The notes: generated by a model from the sequence alone, not told the origin. A stretch of 64,000 nucleotides of DNA from Scalesia atractyloides (GCA_947069175.1 CAMTDV010001633.1:56836102-56900101), one strand, 5' to 3'. Positions 47,331 through 58,646 are shown, counted from the first letter of the stretch. A program made the numbers and translations.

Positions 47331-48156
47331 CATGGAGCTCCGCTATCCTGTATCAACTTTGATATTGGATCTTGGGACTCCTGCACAACAAAACAACTAT
47401 TTGAAAAATGAAACCCAAACCTTTTTGGTTTTGGGTTTGTACTAGCATCATAAGCCTCTTCAAATTCATCATCAAAATCAAAATCAAAATCAAACATATT
47501 ATCTGATGTCGATTTAGAAAACGTTTTGACTTTTTCTTTCTTAGTCTGTTTGATTACTGACTCAGTTATTTTAACATTTTCTGTTTTTCAGCAACAGACT
47601 TTGGTTTTTCAGCTGATGAAAACTTTTTCTTAGCAACCCAAGATTGTAGCTTGCTTCTTGCTTTCTTGATATAAAACCTAGAATCTTTGATTTCATTAAA
47701 CCTTGAAGTTTCACTTTTTTCGAAAATTGAGTTTTCAAACTTTGAACTCATTTGAGACTTCACTTCGCATTTAGATTCATAGTTTCTATTTGACTCTGTG
47801 ACAAGTTTCACAATCTCTAGTTGTTTTTGCTTTTCATCTTTTGATTCGGTTCGTAGAAACACAAGCTTTAGATTCAGACACTTGTGAGCAATGTGACCAA
47901 CATTATTGCATTTAAAGCAAGTTTGATTATCAGAATCATTTCCACTAGTGGGTTTTATTCCACTTGTGGACTTGGTTTTAGCCTTGTCCCGGAGTTCTTT
48001 CTCCTTTTTGAATTCATCATTTAATTTCTTACCGATCATACCTTCTTCCTGAACCGTATTCGTCCCAAACACAAATTTCATGTGTTTACCTTTGTATTCA
48101 TGAAATGACGACTTCTGGTTCTTTCTCGGTTCTTCTTCACTTTCCTCCAAACCCAA
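47331..48156 (-). pseudogene. Copia F second zinc knuckle and protease start
   Basis: The frame 47566-48156 reads FHEYKGKHMKFVFG, then a CCHC knuckle CFKCNNVGHIAHKC, then a Lys/Glu/Ser-rich tail. After a stop, the minus strand continues to a sequence close to SKLIQDSGAP near 47340-47365, which corresponds to SKWILDSGASRHMTG in copia G, the protease active site. Homology ends there, with a stop, so the element lost everything downstream of the DSG motif. Confidence 0.75.
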
Positions 48157-48158
48157 TC

Positions 48159-49293
48159 CTACTCTCCTGTTCTCAGGAAAATCACCACCAAACTTTCGAT
48201 AATTGTTAGCATTCCTTTTGGGTTTGAGTAAAATCTTTTCTCGTTTTTCTCAAGATCATCTGATGAAACTTCTACAAGTTTGAAAAACTTATCAAGTTGG
48301 TTCTCTTTCACATTCCGAATCGGAAAACTATCATCGAAGTATAATCTATCAGATTCCTTAATCTTGTACATGACAACATTAGGATCATCACTTAGATCAT
48401 GTTCTGATGATGTATCGTCATCTTCAGATTGTGATTCAGAGTTTTTCGAACTTGATTTGGCGCTTTCAGAGCAGCCTTCATCAGAATCATTTCCCAACAC
48501 ATTTTTAACCACATTTTTACCACCGCTTCATTGTCGTCGTTTGATTTCGTAAAGTCTACATCAATGTTCTCAGGCAATTTATTTTTCTTTTCTGACAAAA
48601 TGAGTAAATTAAATGCCTTTTCAATCTCATCATCTTTCTTGCAGGAATAACTTGCAAGAAGTGGTTGAGGAACACTTCGTATTCTTTACGCTTTGATTTA
48701 TCACCATTTTCCTCTGATTTAATCATAGGTAAAATATGATCAATGACATATGCGTTTGTGGTGTAGCTCTTTAGAAGCTGTCTTACCCATTCCGTTTCTA
48801 CCTTTATGTCGTGAAGCTCACGCTTTGTCTCAGCAATTGTATTAATGTACATGTTAATTGCCTTTTTTTCAATTACAGTTGCATTTAACATTTTTACATT
48901 AGCATTTAGCTCACGATTAGCATTATCAACATATTTATATTTGCTTGATATTTTGTCATAAGCTTCTTTTATGGTTCTGTAATCATAACGAAAGTTTTCG
49001 TTGTGTATAGTCAATTCTCTTATGACTTTGACTTTATCAAGACATGGTTCACAAAGACTTGCACACTTTGTGCAAAGTTTTTCAACCTCCACAATTTTCA
49101 CAACTTCCTTTTCAGACATTTTTACCTCAGATTGTACCTTTTCTGCCTCTGATTTCAATGCTTCTTGCCTTTGCATCTCAAGGTAAGCTAATTCTTCTTC
49201 CTCAGCTCTCTGCCTATAACTTCCCAGAATGGCATTTTCCAAAGCAGCATCGACATATGATGTATCAGATTCATCCACTAACTCAGCTATCAT
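48159..49293 (-). pseudogene. Copia F coiled-coil gag extension
   Basis: Two frames (48556-49293, 48159-48512) form the region between the two zinc knuckles. The first is strongly charged and helical with a Cys cluster, CTKCASLCEPC, and VIRELTIHNENFRYDYRTIKEAYDKI; the second is an acidic Ser-rich stretch, SEDDDTSSEHDLSDDPNVVMYK. Copia G has the same order (56947-58006), so it is a family feature. Function unknown. A frameshift near 48515-48600 separates the frames. Confidence 0.75.
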
Positions 49294-50780
49294 TGCAACA
49301 CCAGTTTTCTTTCCGATGTATCTGTTCCAGTCAAACCATCTTCTTCATGATTGGCAACAAGAGCTTGTTCGGCTTTCTTTGCAGGTTTATCTTCTACTTC
49401 GACTTGTGTTCTCTTTGGATATGGCTTGTATTGAAGAGCTTTCTTGTAGTACTCATTGTTGCTGCCGAAAGGGTTTTGATTTCCACTTGCTTCTTGATTG
49501 CTGCATTCTCGTTTGAAGTGTCCTTTTTGTCAACACCTGAAGCACGTGACTTTAGATTTGTCAAATCCAAGCTTGTTGTTTGAATTACCAATGTCCCTTC
49601 CAGTGAGCGCCACAAATTTGGAAACTCTTCTGATAATGGATGCCAAACTCCATTTTATATCCATCAGCTCCAACTCTTCTTCATCCACCTGATCATAATC
49701 TTCGGCGGTCATATCTGGATTACCAATCTTTCCAGCAACGAGACTTTCATATGATTCGAGAACGGTAGCGAGAAGTGCTATGCGCTGTTTAGCCACTTTT
49801 TCTAGAAATACATTCTTCAAATCAACTGCTATTTTGCACTGGAAAACATTTGAATCGGAATTAGCTTGGCTTGTCTGATTTTGAAATGATGAGCTTGAAC
49901 TTGCACTTGTATATCCAACATATGGAGAACTTTGACTTGGAGAAGAATTTGTATTTGCACTAAATGCTGTTTGAATTTTCGGGTTTTGAATCGGAGTATC
50001 TGGAATACCTCCTTTGTAATAGACACCGACATCTTGAATAACATTAGCATTCTTTGATTTTGCAATCTTCATCAATTCCATTTCATGTCCTTCCAATTTG
50101 TCTATGAAGGATGACAACTTGAAATGTCTCCAAGATGGACTATTCTTAAGAATCGTCAGATATGTTGTCCATTCTCCTTCTGGAAGTGCATCAGCCAACT
50201 TTTTTATTTGCTCTTCATTAGATCTTTTGATATCATGTCTCCGCATCTGAACCATGAGGTGACAGTATCTATCGATCATCTGCTTCATTGTTTCACCTTT
50301 TATCATCGTGAAGATCTCGAATTCTTTCTTGATTAAAGCCTTTTTGCTTTTAATCATTTCATCACTTCCTTTGAATTTTTCACAAAGAGAATGCCATAAT
50401 TCTTGCGAAGTGTCATATTCTGGCAATAATATCAAGATGTCTTCATTCACTGATTGTTGTATCAAGCTGATCATTTTCTTCTCAGCAACATAATTATCTT
50501 TGTCAGTATTTGAAAACTTGTTCAGTGGAAGATCTTGATCACACTCATCTTTTGGCCATTTGTAACCATCCTCAACTGCAACCCAGCTGTTGAATTGATT
50601 CGCTTGTATCCAATTCACAAACTTTTCTTTCCATCCTTCAACTTCATCCATGCTCATTAACTTTGGCGGTTTCGACGTAGTACCCATTTCGTTGTCGATG
50701 TTCATCTGATTTGCCGCAAGAACATTAGCGTTTGATGAAGAAGCCATTTGAGAGACGAACACGTTGTGGAAATCTTCCAT
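49294..50780 (-). pseudogene. Copia F gag with first zinc knuckle
   Basis: A 416-residue open frame from ATG 50780 (MEDFHNVFV; a second Met, MASSSN, is close by). Gag core motifs: PPKLMSMDEVEGWKEKFVNW, AEKKMISLIQQSVNEDILILLP, ELWHSLCEKFKGS, MKQMIDRYCHLMVQMRRH and KKLADALPEGEWTTYLTIL. A Ser/Gln-rich linker follows, then AVDLKNVFLEKVAKQ. It ends in VTCFRC, then a TGA (minus strand, 49530-49532), with QKGHFKREC continuing in frame. That stop breaks the knuckle where copia G has Arg (CFRCRQKGHFKKEC). Gag would form the particle; the rest looks well preserved. Confidence 0.93.
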
Positions 50781-50843
50781 TTTGTCAATTTGAAGACTTA
50801 TCTGAGAATACTATAAAAAACACTCGAAAATTGATTAGTAACA

Positions 50844-51275
50844 GACAAGTTCGGTCGAACTTGTGTAAAAATCAATTTTGATTTCAGCTTTCAACAAGTT
50901 CGGTCGAACTTGGATGAAAGATTTTCAAATTTAAGCACAATCACTCAAGTTCGGTCGAACTTGATGTAAATTTTGAGACAAAACTTCACTTCGAGTGGAC
51001 TTGTGAAAAAGATTCAAGAAAAACAATAAGTTCGGTCGAACTTATGTGATATTTCAACGACTTTACCAAGTTCAGGCGAACTTGTGAATAAAATTGAATG
51101 AATTTTGATCAAGTTCGGTCGAACTTGATAAAAGATATTGGAATTTTCTTCAAGTTCAAGCTAACTTATCGCAAAAACACTTGAAAAATCTATCAAGTTC
51201 GGTCGAACTTGATTAAAATCAGTAAGATTTTACTCAAGTTCGGTCGAACTTGATGTTAAGTTCGGCTGAAACTTG
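50844..51275. repeat. Palindrome cluster 3 (leader of copia F)
   Basis: About 11 copies at roughly 50846, 50895, 50945, 50990 (degenerate), 51027, 51067, 51109, 51150 (degenerate), 51193, 51233 and 51253. On the element's sense (minus) strand most read CAAGTTCGACCGAACTTG. They fill the untranslated leader between the gag ATG (50780) and the primer site (51492), at about 40-50 bp spacing. Confidence 0.95.
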
Positions 51276-51491
51276 TTTCCAAAACATGGTTTTTCCAACC
51301 TTTTGATATCAATTCGATTGAATTTGATGTCCAAACTTTCAGAGGTTTATATCAACTGTATTTTACATGACATATTCAATTTCAACTGATTTTGTCCATA
51401 AAATCATCAAATATATGAAAATGTTAAGAAAAATGATAGAATGGAGATGAAATAGAGAGATTCTTGTCTTGATTCCAACAAATTTAGGTAT

Positions 51492-51507
51492 CCAGGCTCT
51501 GATACCA
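51492..51507 (-). promoter_or_regulatory. Primer binding site of copia F
   Basis: Minus strand TGGTATCAGAGCCTGG, a perfect match to the initiator-Met tRNA complement over its first 13 bases, two bases from the LTR. Confidence 0.95.
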
Positions 51508-51509
51508 CT

Positions 51510-51916
51510 TGTAGGAATGTCCACGATTAGCACGGGAACTTAAATTTGTTATCTATTGTCCGATTAGGCGGAAACTAATGACAAGTTAACCAAATAACAA
51601 GAATTACTCATTTAAATGTTGTTTTCATTGATCTAAAGTTCAGTACATTCGAGAACCGGATCCGACAGAGCTTCACCGACTCTGTGCCAAAATCTCTCCT
51701 CGTTACAAATGAAATCCCAAGGCACCTATATATAGGAGCAGAAGTTCGCTAGTGAAAGGATGAGTTCGGGCGAACGGCCAAACCTGACAACTCTAAACAC
51801 TTCTCAAGCGAACTTGTCCTAATACAATGTTAAATACGCCTTATTTCTAACAGATTAAGCCCTATTCACTCAGACTCGATACATAATGACGTAGGCAACA
51901 GACATATGCACCAACA
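51510..51916 (-). repeat. 5' LTR of copia F
   Basis: 407 bp; minus strand TGTTGGTGCATATG to GGACATTCCTACA. It contains one damaged palindrome (near 51762) and a half-site. It closely resembles the LTR of copia H at 61170-61579. Confidence 0.95.
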
Positions 51917-52210
51917 GTTTGCGAGCGATTTAATCACAATAAATTTCAAACAAATAAACATTTAAACACGTGTAACACATAACTAATATTACCCCATAAT
52001 TTAAATAAACCACATAAATAATTGCGTTACGATTGCGATGAGATAAGCGATGAGATATGCGATGCGTTTAACAAGCGATTAGATGTGATATAATAAAACA
52101 TAATTTAATTTAACATAAAGCTTTCTTATAAATCGAATCTCGGGATTACAAAATGTATATACAACAAAAATAAAAGAAAAAGACAACAACGAAATTTTGG
52201 AGTTGTTACA

Positions 52211-52215
52211 CATTC
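52211..52215. repeat. Target-site duplication CATTC (right) of solo LTR E
   Basis: Same 5 bases as 42768-42772. Confidence 0.93.
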
Positions 52216-52626
52216 TACTCATTTTTCACATGTGATCTGGGTAGATTCAAGCTCCTTTTTACAACTATGATATTTTTCTATCATTGTTTGTTGTTGATCC
52301 TTGGTTATGCTAGATTCATGTGTGAGACTGCTGATTTCAGTATCTTTTTCAAACAGTTTGGATTTTAACTCTTTAACAAAATTTTCAAACTGAATTTCAT
52401 CATCTAAGATCTTGTTCCTAATGTTTTCATTCACCTCTTTAATGTTTGCAACATCAATGACACCTTTGTCAGAACATAAGTCTTTAAGGACTTGAGGTGA
52501 TACCTTGGTAGCAGCCATAATGGCACAATCACATTCTCCTTCAACATTATTTTCAACATTATCACTAACAACCTCAGAATTGGACACCACTTCCTTAGAC
52601 TCAACCAATATTTTCTCTGGTGCCAT
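52216..52626 (-). pseudogene. Copia B gag-extension region, right of solo LTR E
   Basis: A 135-residue frame, MAPEKILVESKEVV..., rich in charged residues with a probable coiled coil (LKSKLFEKDTEISSLTHE). It ends at the insertion point of solo LTR E and continues at 42772. It lies between Gag and the double zinc knuckle of copia B. Function unknown. Confidence 0.75.
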
Positions 52627-52664
52627 AAAACAAAAATCAGCATGTTTCTTTTCAAAATTGACAA

Positions 52665-54100
52665 CTAGGGAAAAATTTTCATCTGTGAGTTCATCAGGTA
52701 AGCTACTCCAGTCAATAAAGCCTTGTGTGAAAAAGCTCTATTGACTGTTTTTTGCCTGAGCAGAGGTTTGTGTAACTTGTGGTGGAGGTTGCACTTAAAC
52801 CTGAGGAACTGAGGCCTGAACATATTGTATCTGAGGAACAGTGGTTTGGACATACTGCACTGGAATAGTGGTTCCTGTGTGTGCAAAGTGAGCAGTGCTT
52901 TGCATGTGTGGAGCACGGGTATATTGGGAATAATGGACAGTGTTTTGAGCATTTTAAGGTTTAAGACTTGGATGTGTGACAATACGACAACTTGTTTGGC
53001 TCCTACACTCTCTAACAAAATGTCCAAACCTATTATACTTATAACACTTGATTTTATATTTATCCAACCCAACTTTCAACTCCCCATGCAACCCTAGAAA
53101 TTTTCTGCCAATTCTTTTGTAAAATTTGCTAGTTCTAACACTACGCAAAGCAAGTTGATGCAAGATGTCCATTTCTTCCAAATCGATGTGAACAAAATGT
53201 TGAAGATCATTTAACTCAAAAGATAAGTTGTCCGAAACTTGCTTTTCCCCATTTGTTGCAAAAGCATAATTGGGTGAGTAAGAGTCAGAGATAAAAACCT
53301 CCACCAGAAGTTATGTCAATAAAATGATCATAACCCTCATCCTTGCTTCCAACAGAGGTTTGCTCTTGACCGAAAAGTGTTGTACTACCAAAAGAATAAT
53401 CATCAGCAACTTTTCCTGACTCTTGAATTTTCTTTTTCTGGATAAATTCTCTCTCATAAGTTAGGGGCCTACCATGATGCTGAGTCAAACTCATCTTTTT
53501 GAAACCAACAGACTTTCTTATTACGAAAGCAATAGTGTCCCATTTATCTGGTAATGATCTTAGAAATTGTCTATTCAAGGTTGAATTAGGAAAATTAACA
53601 TCTACTAGTTTTATATCACTTATTAGATGACTAAACCACTTGAATTGTTGAGTTAATGATTCTCCTTTAATGTGACAACATGTTTCATATTGTTGGTTTA
53701 AAACTTCTCAGTTGTTTTCGATAACTTCCTCTGCACCACCAAACTGCTCTTTCAAATCATCCCACAACTCCTTAGCACTATTGCAATGCAACAGGCCAGC
53801 ATAGATATCATTCGGCAGAGCCATAGCAACAATGCTAAATGCTTTGGCATCTAGCTCAATTTTTAAAAATCTTGCTTGGAGTAGTTTTCCAGCTTCTTTG
53901 GTACTTAAACCTTGGGGTCTTCAGCACACAGTACCATCAGAACATGTGGTCTGAAGATAACTGATTTCCAACAACCCGTATTCTGTTGAGCAAGTATGTG
54001 ACCTATCCGACGTTACCAGATATTACATTCCGATCTGACAAGCATCGGAGGTTTGTAGAGAGTACCAGTGTTGTGTGGATCTTGTGAACTTTGAGACATT
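52665..54100 (-). pseudogene. Copia B gag
   Basis: Starts near 54100 on the minus strand with MSQSSQDPHNTGTLYKPP. Later frames show AKELWDDLKEQF-like Gag core near 53750 and FLRSLPDKWDTIAFVIRKS (53500-53578). The zinc knuckle near 53020-53060 reads KCYKYNRFGHFVREC, with Tyr in place of the second Cys (TGT to TAT), so zinc binding is lost. A Gln/Pro-rich tail lies at 52790-52960. Frame breaks at about 53285, 52950 and 52740. Confidence 0.8.
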
Positions 54101-54177
54101 TTTTATTGTTTACAAACGGGATTTTATTTAAAATACTTTTGAATGTAAATAAACTTTTACTCTGTTTTCAACCCAAC

Positions 54178-54193
54178 GAGCAAATGATATCAA
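54178..54193 (-). promoter_or_regulatory. Possible degenerate primer site of copia B
   Basis: Minus strand TTGATATCATTTGCTC resembles TTGGTATCAGAGCTC with three mismatches, about 80 bp upstream of the gag start. If correct, 54194-54316 is the remaining end of copia B's 5' LTR, cut by copia G. Confidence 0.45.
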
Positions 54194-54316
54194 TAGTAGG
54201 AGCTGATCTGTTTATATCAAATTAATTGTTTAGATCGAATTTGATTGACTAAGCTCTGTACTAATTGTTAGGATCTGAGTTTGATTGTTGTGACAGTTAA
54301 GATGGAAGTAATATAA

Positions 54317-54715
54317 TGTTGGGGCAGAATGTCTATGTCTTAGTCTTATATCGAGTCTGTATAGATTAGAGTTGAATAGGCTAGCAAAATGTAGTATTTA
54401 TGTAAATTGGAGCCAAGTTCGCTGGTGATATGCTTATGAAGTCAAGTTCGGCCGAACTTGACATAGTCAAGTTCGCCCGAACTTCAATCACCTCCAGCGA
54501 ACTTCAACTCCTATAAATAGCTAGCTTGTCATCCTCATTTTAACTTTGGCATTTCTGAGGCGAAGCTCTGTCAATTTGGAGACTCGACGTTATATCAATA
54601 AAATTGACGTTTAATTGACTAATTCTTGTTATTTGGAAAACTTGTCATAATATTTCCGCTATTATGGACAATAGAGATCAAATCTAGGTTCCTATGCATT
54701 GAGATCGGTCCTACA
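54317..54715 (+). repeat. 5' LTR of copia G
   Basis: 399 bp, TGTTGGGGCAGAATG to ATCGGTCCTACA. It includes two palindromes (about 54442 and 54468) and flanking half-sites. It is related to but clearly different from the LTRs of F and H. Confidence 0.92.
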
Positions 54716-54717
54716 AG

Positions 54718-54730
54718 TGGTATCAGAGCT
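54718..54730 (+). promoter_or_regulatory. Primer binding site of copia G
   Basis: TGGTATCAGAGCT, initiator-Met tRNA complement, two bases after the LTR. Confidence 0.95.
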
Positions 54731-54974
54731 AGAATAGCCTAATTTGATTGATATCAAGACAATAACACTTCTAATTCTACTCCATTCTTCTATTTTTCTT
54801 AACTTTTACACAAAAATGAAGAATTCACGGGCAAATTCTGTCCATTTTTCAATATGACATGTTAAATACATCATAGATAAACCCCTGAGAGTTTGGAGAC
54901 TAAAATCAAACGAATTGGTATCAAAATGTTGCAAAAACCATGTTTTCAAAACCCTCTATCATCGAACTTGTTAG

Positions 54975-55315
54975 CCAAGTTCGCCCGAACTTGAGGTAAA
55001 AAATCACTTTTTGAGTGAGTTTTTGCTAAGTTCGCTCGAACTTGAGGTGTTTTTCAAAGAATTCTGCTAGGTTCGCTCAAACTTACTAAAATTTCACTGA
55101 TTTTTTGTCAAGTTCGACCGAACTTGATAAAATTCAAGAAAACTTTAGCCAAGTTCGCCAGTACTTGCACATCTTTCTTATAAAATTCAAACGCAAGTTC
55201 GACCGAGGTTCTTCAGGGAAAAATTTTCAAATAAAAAATCACAAGTTCGACCGAACTTGTGAGAAATCTGAGAATTCTTCATTCAAACTACAAGTTCGAC
55301 CGAACTTGTAGTAAA
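54975..55315. repeat. Palindrome cluster 4 (leader of copia G)
   Basis: Eight copies at about 54976, 55027, 55070 (degenerate), 55108, 55150 (degenerate), 55193 (half), 55240 and 55291. Sense-strand centres are CC, CT and mostly AC (CAAGTTCGACCGAACTTG). They lie between the primer site and the gag ATG at 55371. Confidence 0.95.
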
Positions 55316-55370
55316 TCTAACTTTTTCAAAATTTTAACGTGTTTTTAGCGTACGTGTTTCGTTTTTCGCG

Positions 55371-56919
55371 ATGGATGATATTCAGAGAGCGTATATGTCA
55401 GGAGTGGGTACATCCAATGCTAATGTCATACAGCAAGTCAATCTAGACAACGAAATGGGCACGTCCGTTAAACTGCCAAAGCTAATGAGCATGGACGAGT
55501 ATGAAGGATGGAAGGAAAATTTACTTATTGGGTTCAGGCCATGCATTTCCAAGGCTGGGTGTCGATTGAGAGAGGTTATACTATTCCGTTAGATGAACAT
55601 CAGCAAGTTCTCGAGAAGTACAAGTACTCCACAATTCCGAAAGATGAGTACATTGCTGAGAAAAAGATATCAGCCTCAATCAACAGTCTGTTAAAGAGGA
55701 TATTTTGGTCTTGTTGCCAGAATATACAACTGGGAGAGATCTTAGGCTATCACTGCAGAAGAAATACCAAGCAAGCACAGAGACGATCAAGAGAAGAAAG
55801 CTCCCATACTGAAGGAGTTCGATATCTTTAACATGTTGAGGGGAAAGACAATGAAACAGATGATTGAGCGTTTCTGTCATCTGAAAGTCCAAATGAGAAG
55901 ACACGGTCTCGAGAAGACGGAACAAGAGTACATCGATAAGCTTGCAAATGCGTTACCGACGGAGAGTGGACTACGTATCTTATGGTTCTGAAAGAAAGTC
56001 ATAACTGGGAATTCTTTAAGCTGTCTACATTCATCGACAAACTAGAAGGTCACGAGATGGAACTTCTAAAGATCGCAAAGTCGAAGAATGCTAACATTGT
56101 TCAAGATGTTGGTCTGTATTACAAGAACGGGATGCAAGACAGTATTTCAAGCCCAAAGATACAGACAGAGTTCAGTGCAAACATGAATTCTTCTCCACAG
56201 AATCAGAACCAATCATATCCTCAATATGATCAAGGTCCACAGAGCTCTTCGTTCTCAAGCACATGGTCAAATGCTTCTTATCAGAGTCAAGCAAATCAGA
56301 ATCAACAAACAAATTCTGATCCAAATGTGTACAACTGTGACATTGCTGTAAATTTAAACAATGTTGTTTCTGAGCAAGTTGCAAAACAACACATGTCACT
56401 TCTCGCCACTGTTCTAGAATCTTATGAAAGTCTTGTAGCTGGAAAGATCGGCAATCCCGAAATGATTGCCGAAGACTACATCAGGTGGACGAAGAAGAGC
56501 TTGAACTGATGGACATAAAATGGTCACTAGCTTCTATTGTTCGAAGGGTCACAAAGTTTGTTGCACTCACTGGTCGAGATATCGGAAATTCAAGCAACAA
56601 GCTAGGGTTCGACAAATCAAAGGTCACTTGTTTTAGATGCCGACAGAAAGGGCATTTCAAGAAAGAATGCAAAAATCCTGAAGCCACGGGAAATCAAAGT
56701 CCATTTGGTGGAGGCAACGAGTATTACAAGAAATCTCTTCAATACAAGCCTTTCCCAAAGAAGACACAAGTTAAGATCCAGGAAAAGCCAAACAACAGTA
56801 ACACTGATAAAGCTATGGTTACTTCAAACGAGGATGATGGCTTCGATTGGAATTCTTATATAGGTAAGAAGACCGGAGTTGCATTGATGGCTGAGATCGT
56901 TGAAGATACTTCTGCCTAG
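55371..56919 (+). pseudogene. Copia G gag with first zinc knuckle
   Basis: Starts MDDIQRAYMSGVGTSNANV at 55371. PKLMSMDEYEGWKE is followed by a frameshift near 55520 (continuing at 55508-55831), then other breaks near 55690, 55830 and 55965. From 55982 the frame reads FFKLSTFIDKLEGHEMELLKIAKSKNANIVQDVG, then a Gln/Ser linker and LLATVLESYESLVAGKIGNPE. After a further shift near 56490 come KWSLASIVRRVTKFVALTGRDIG and an intact zinc knuckle CFRCRQKGHFKKEC. Particle-forming protein, now with at least four frame breaks. Confidence 0.9.
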
Positions 56920-58646
56920 GAAGCAGCAGCGATAGAAAATGCTCTATTGGAACAGTATCTACAACAACAGGAAGAAGAGGAAATGTATCATCACATGAAG
57001 ACACAGGGCATTTTAACTCCTGATTCATCTTCTAGTTTTGCAGGTAACTTTGATGGAAGTTCTCAAGAGCAAGTGATCGAGGAGAAATCGAATGGAGAAA
57101 TTACTATTATTCAAGAAGTAACTGCTGAAAACCTCAAGGACTTTGCAGATAAAGCTATGCTGGCGAATCTAACCAAGGTAGGTTCAGAGGTAAAGGAAGT
57201 TGTCAAAATACAAGTTGTGGAGGTTGTAAAACCTTGCACAAAATTTATCCAGCCATGTGCTGAATGCGCCGAAAAATCACAAATCATTACTGAACTCATT
57301 GTACATAACGAACATTTCAAATATGATTATTGTACAATGAAGAAAGCGTATGACAAAATGAAAGATGATTACGGCAGGCTCGATAGAAATAATATTGAAC
57401 AACATGATACGATAAGGATGTTGAAAGGTAGAGTAATGGATAAACAAAAAGCAATAAACATTTATATTGATAAACAAAAAGCAATACACATTTATATCAA
57501 CACCATTGCTGAAACCTAGCAACAACTCCAGGACATGAAAATTGAAACAGAACATGTTCAACAACTTTTAAGAAGTTACACAACTAACGCGTATGTCATT
57601 GATCACATACTTCCCACGATCTCGTCAGAAGAAAATGTTTAATAAGACTAAAACGAAAACTGGTAAAGAATACAGCAATGTTCCTCCACCCCTATGCGAG
57701 AAGTATTGTCGCAAAAATGTTGATGAGATGGATAAGGCACTCATCATTGAGTTGTTATCTGAAAAGAAAAATGAGTTGGCGGAGAACATTGATGTAGTCT
57801 ATACTAAATCAGATGATGACAACGCGGTAGTGAAAAAGGTGGTTGAAAATGTTCTGAATGATTCTGATGATGGCAGCTTCGAGAGTACCACCTCGAGTTT
57901 GAACAGTTCTAAGACAAATTCCAAAGATGACGATACATCATCGGAAGATGATCTATGTGATGATCCTAACGTTGTCATGTACAAGGTTGGGTTTAGAGGA
58001 ATCTGATGAACCAAAAAAGAAAATGTCACCATTTCATGAATACAAGGATAAAAACATGAAATTTGTTTATGGGACAAGCACGGTTCATGAGGAAAGTTTG
58101 ATTAGGAAGCAGTCAAACAACCAGTTTAAGAAACAGAAAGAACTTCAAGATAAGGCGAAAGCCACAAGTGGTGTAAAATCCGCTAGTGGACACTCACATG
58201 ATAATCAGATTTGCTTCAAGTGCAACGAAGTTGGTCATATTGCACGGAAGTGTCCGAAATCAAAATAGGCTTATCTTCGAAAGAAAGAAAGTTCAAATGT
58301 TGTGAAACCAAAGCAACCAGAGTTTGTAAAACCAGTCACGATTTTTAAAAGAAATGAATCAAAACCTGAAGAGAAACTTAAATCTGAAAAGAAGTTTGCA
58401 AATTCAACTTTCAAAAAAGGTGAATCTTCAAAAGCAAACGAAACAAAGTTTTACATCAAAAAGGCTAACATAAAATCACAAGCCTGTATTGCAAAAAGGA
58501 AGTTGCCAACATCTGAAATCACCAAGTCTGAGCCTGTTAAGACTAGTGAAAACATGAAAGAATCAAAATTTGAAATCACTAAGTCTGAGTCTGTTAAGAC
58601 TAGTGATAACATGAAAGAATCAAAATTGAAAATGTCAAAAGTTTGA
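56920..58646 (+). pseudogene. Copia G coiled-coil extension and second zinc knuckle
   Basis: After a TAG at 56917 the frame continues with MEQYLQQQEEEEMYHH, a Cys cluster CTKFIQPCAEC, and ELIVHNEHFKYDYCTMKKAYDKM. A local duplication of KQKAINIYID follows and a TAG at 57517. Then an acidic stretch SEDDLCDDPNVVMYK (57593-58006), MSPFHEYKDKNMKFVYGTS, the second knuckle CFKCNEVGHIARKC (about 58210-58252), and a Lys-rich tail with a repeated KSE.VKTS.NMKESK unit. The role is unknown. The arrangement is shared with copia F. Confidence 0.85.
57435..57494 (+). repeat. 30-bp direct duplication in copia G
   Basis: GATAAACAAAAAGCAATA plus CATTTATAT occurs twice in tandem (about 57438 and 57468), adding ten residues in frame. 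The corresponding part of copia F has only one copy (KKAINMYINTIAET). Confidence 0.8.

Larger units (their letters stand above)
44928..51916 (-). mobile_element. Copia F: gag-only (TR-GAG-like) element
   Basis: Minus-strand element with 5' LTR 51510-51916, primer site 51492-51507, palindrome-rich leader, long gag (start 50780), a two-knuckle extended region, a broken protease site near 47350, about 2 kb of non-coding DNA, polypurine tract 45334-45350 and 3' LTR 44928-45333. No integrase, reverse transcriptase or RNase H was found, so it fits the class of LTR elements that keep gag but lose pol. It lies inside solo LTR E; the right flank is GTTTG but a clear left duplicate is not visible because the LTR end is eroded. 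Confidence 0.88.
42773..52210 (-). mobile_element. Gypsy-type solo LTR E, containing copia F
   Basis: On the minus strand it starts TGTAACAACTCC (52210) and ends GGTTGGGGTGTGACA (42773), with a 5-bp CATTC duplication at both sides. It is about 2.45 kb once copia F (44928-51916) is removed. There is no primer site, gag or pol of its own, so it is a solo LTR left by LTR-LTR recombination. Its last ~30 bases are almost identical to the end of element C's LTR, but the body differs and carries many CAAGTTCG..CGAACTTG palindromes. Confidence 0.9.

Noticed and set aside
49044..49583. 179-residue plus-strand ORF
   Set aside because: Antisense to the copia F gag extension.
50844..51275. CRISPR-like array (18-bp repeats with variable spacers)
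   Set aside because: Repeats are inexact palindromes, spacing is irregular, no cas genes exist, and the context is plant LTR retrotransposons.
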